Source: an uncultured Clostridia bacterium
Lineage (GTDB): Bacteria; Bacillota; Clostridia; Oscillospirales; CAG-272
DNA length: 6,319 bases
Assembly: GCA_946061315.1 (NCBI GenBank)
Contig: CAMGRB010000087.1
Span: 1 to 6,319, forward strand
Reading direction: 5' to 3'
The notes below the pieces were generated by a model. It was not told the DNA's origin and searched no databases. It was given only the letters and a program-made list of their open reading frames with translations. The first letter of the stretch is position 1. The number at the start of each line of letters is the position of its first letter. A program made the position numbers and the translations under genes. Positions 6,271-6,319 of the stretch are shown piece by piece.

Positions 6271-6319
6271 ATGAAGAAATTCGTTAGAATTTCAACCTTA
6301 TTATTTTTCTCATTTACTG
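6271..6319 (+). CDS. Possible start of a secreted or membrane protein gene (runs off the window)
   Basis: From ATG 6271 the frame stays open to the end and reads MKKFVRISTLLFFSFT: a basic start (two Lys, one Arg) followed by a hydrophobic run, like the beginning of a signal peptide or membrane segment. Against it, only 16 codons are visible, there is no clear GGAGG-type site (only A/G-rich sequence at 6255-6263), and no promoter was recognised. The frame also contains the palindrome GAAATTC/GAATTTC (6276-6282 and 6287-6293). No function can be assigned. Confidence 0.25.
   Translation, partial: MKKFVRISTLLFFSFT

Overview
The window looks like chromosomal DNA from an anaerobic, fermentative member of the Clostridia (Firmicutes/Bacillota). 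Support comes from strong GGAGG-type ribosome binding sites before every gene, canonical sigma-A promoters, a B. subtilis-type PurF with a propeptide and Fe-S cysteines, a transcription-terminating riboswitch, and a fermentative D-lactate dehydrogenase. No finer taxonomic placement is safe from sequence reading alone.

Minus strand, about 4871 down to 1: a de novo purine (IMP) biosynthesis operon in the order purE, purC, purF, purM, purN, then a PurO-type IMP cyclohydrolase cut off by the window edge. The genes are packed tightly: 15 nt between purE and purC, then overlaps of 1, 4, 7 and 1 nt. A near-consensus promoter (TTGACA, 17 nt, TAAAAT) starts transcription a few bases before a ZTP (pfl-motif) riboswitch. 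The riboswitch's last aptamer bases are shared with an intrinsic terminator placed just before the purE ribosome binding site. When Z nucleotides (ZMP/ZTP, AICAR derivatives) accumulate because 10-formyl-tetrahydrofolate is short, the aptamer should block the terminator and switch the operon on. This fits the content: PurN in this operon uses 10-formyl-THF, and the PurO-type enzyme acts just after the second formyl transfer.

Positions 4840-5055 form the divergent intergenic region. It holds the pur promoter, direct repeats around its -10 box, a cluster of three ATAACG-type motifs arranged as inverted repeats, and the promoter of the gene on the other strand.

Plus strand, 5056-6087: a D-2-hydroxyacid dehydrogenase, most likely fermentative D-lactate dehydrogenase, with its own promoter and an unusual cysteine-rich C-terminal tail. 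A perfect 14-bp hairpin terminator follows. The last 150 bases hold a long imperfect palindrome that looks like an intergenic repeat element, then a possible start of a secreted-protein gene that runs off the window.

The most informative content is the regulatory DNA. I see no mobile element, CRISPR array, rRNA or tRNA, and no convincing new multi-gene system. The pur genes themselves are ordinary, apart from the use of a PurO-type cyclohydrolase.
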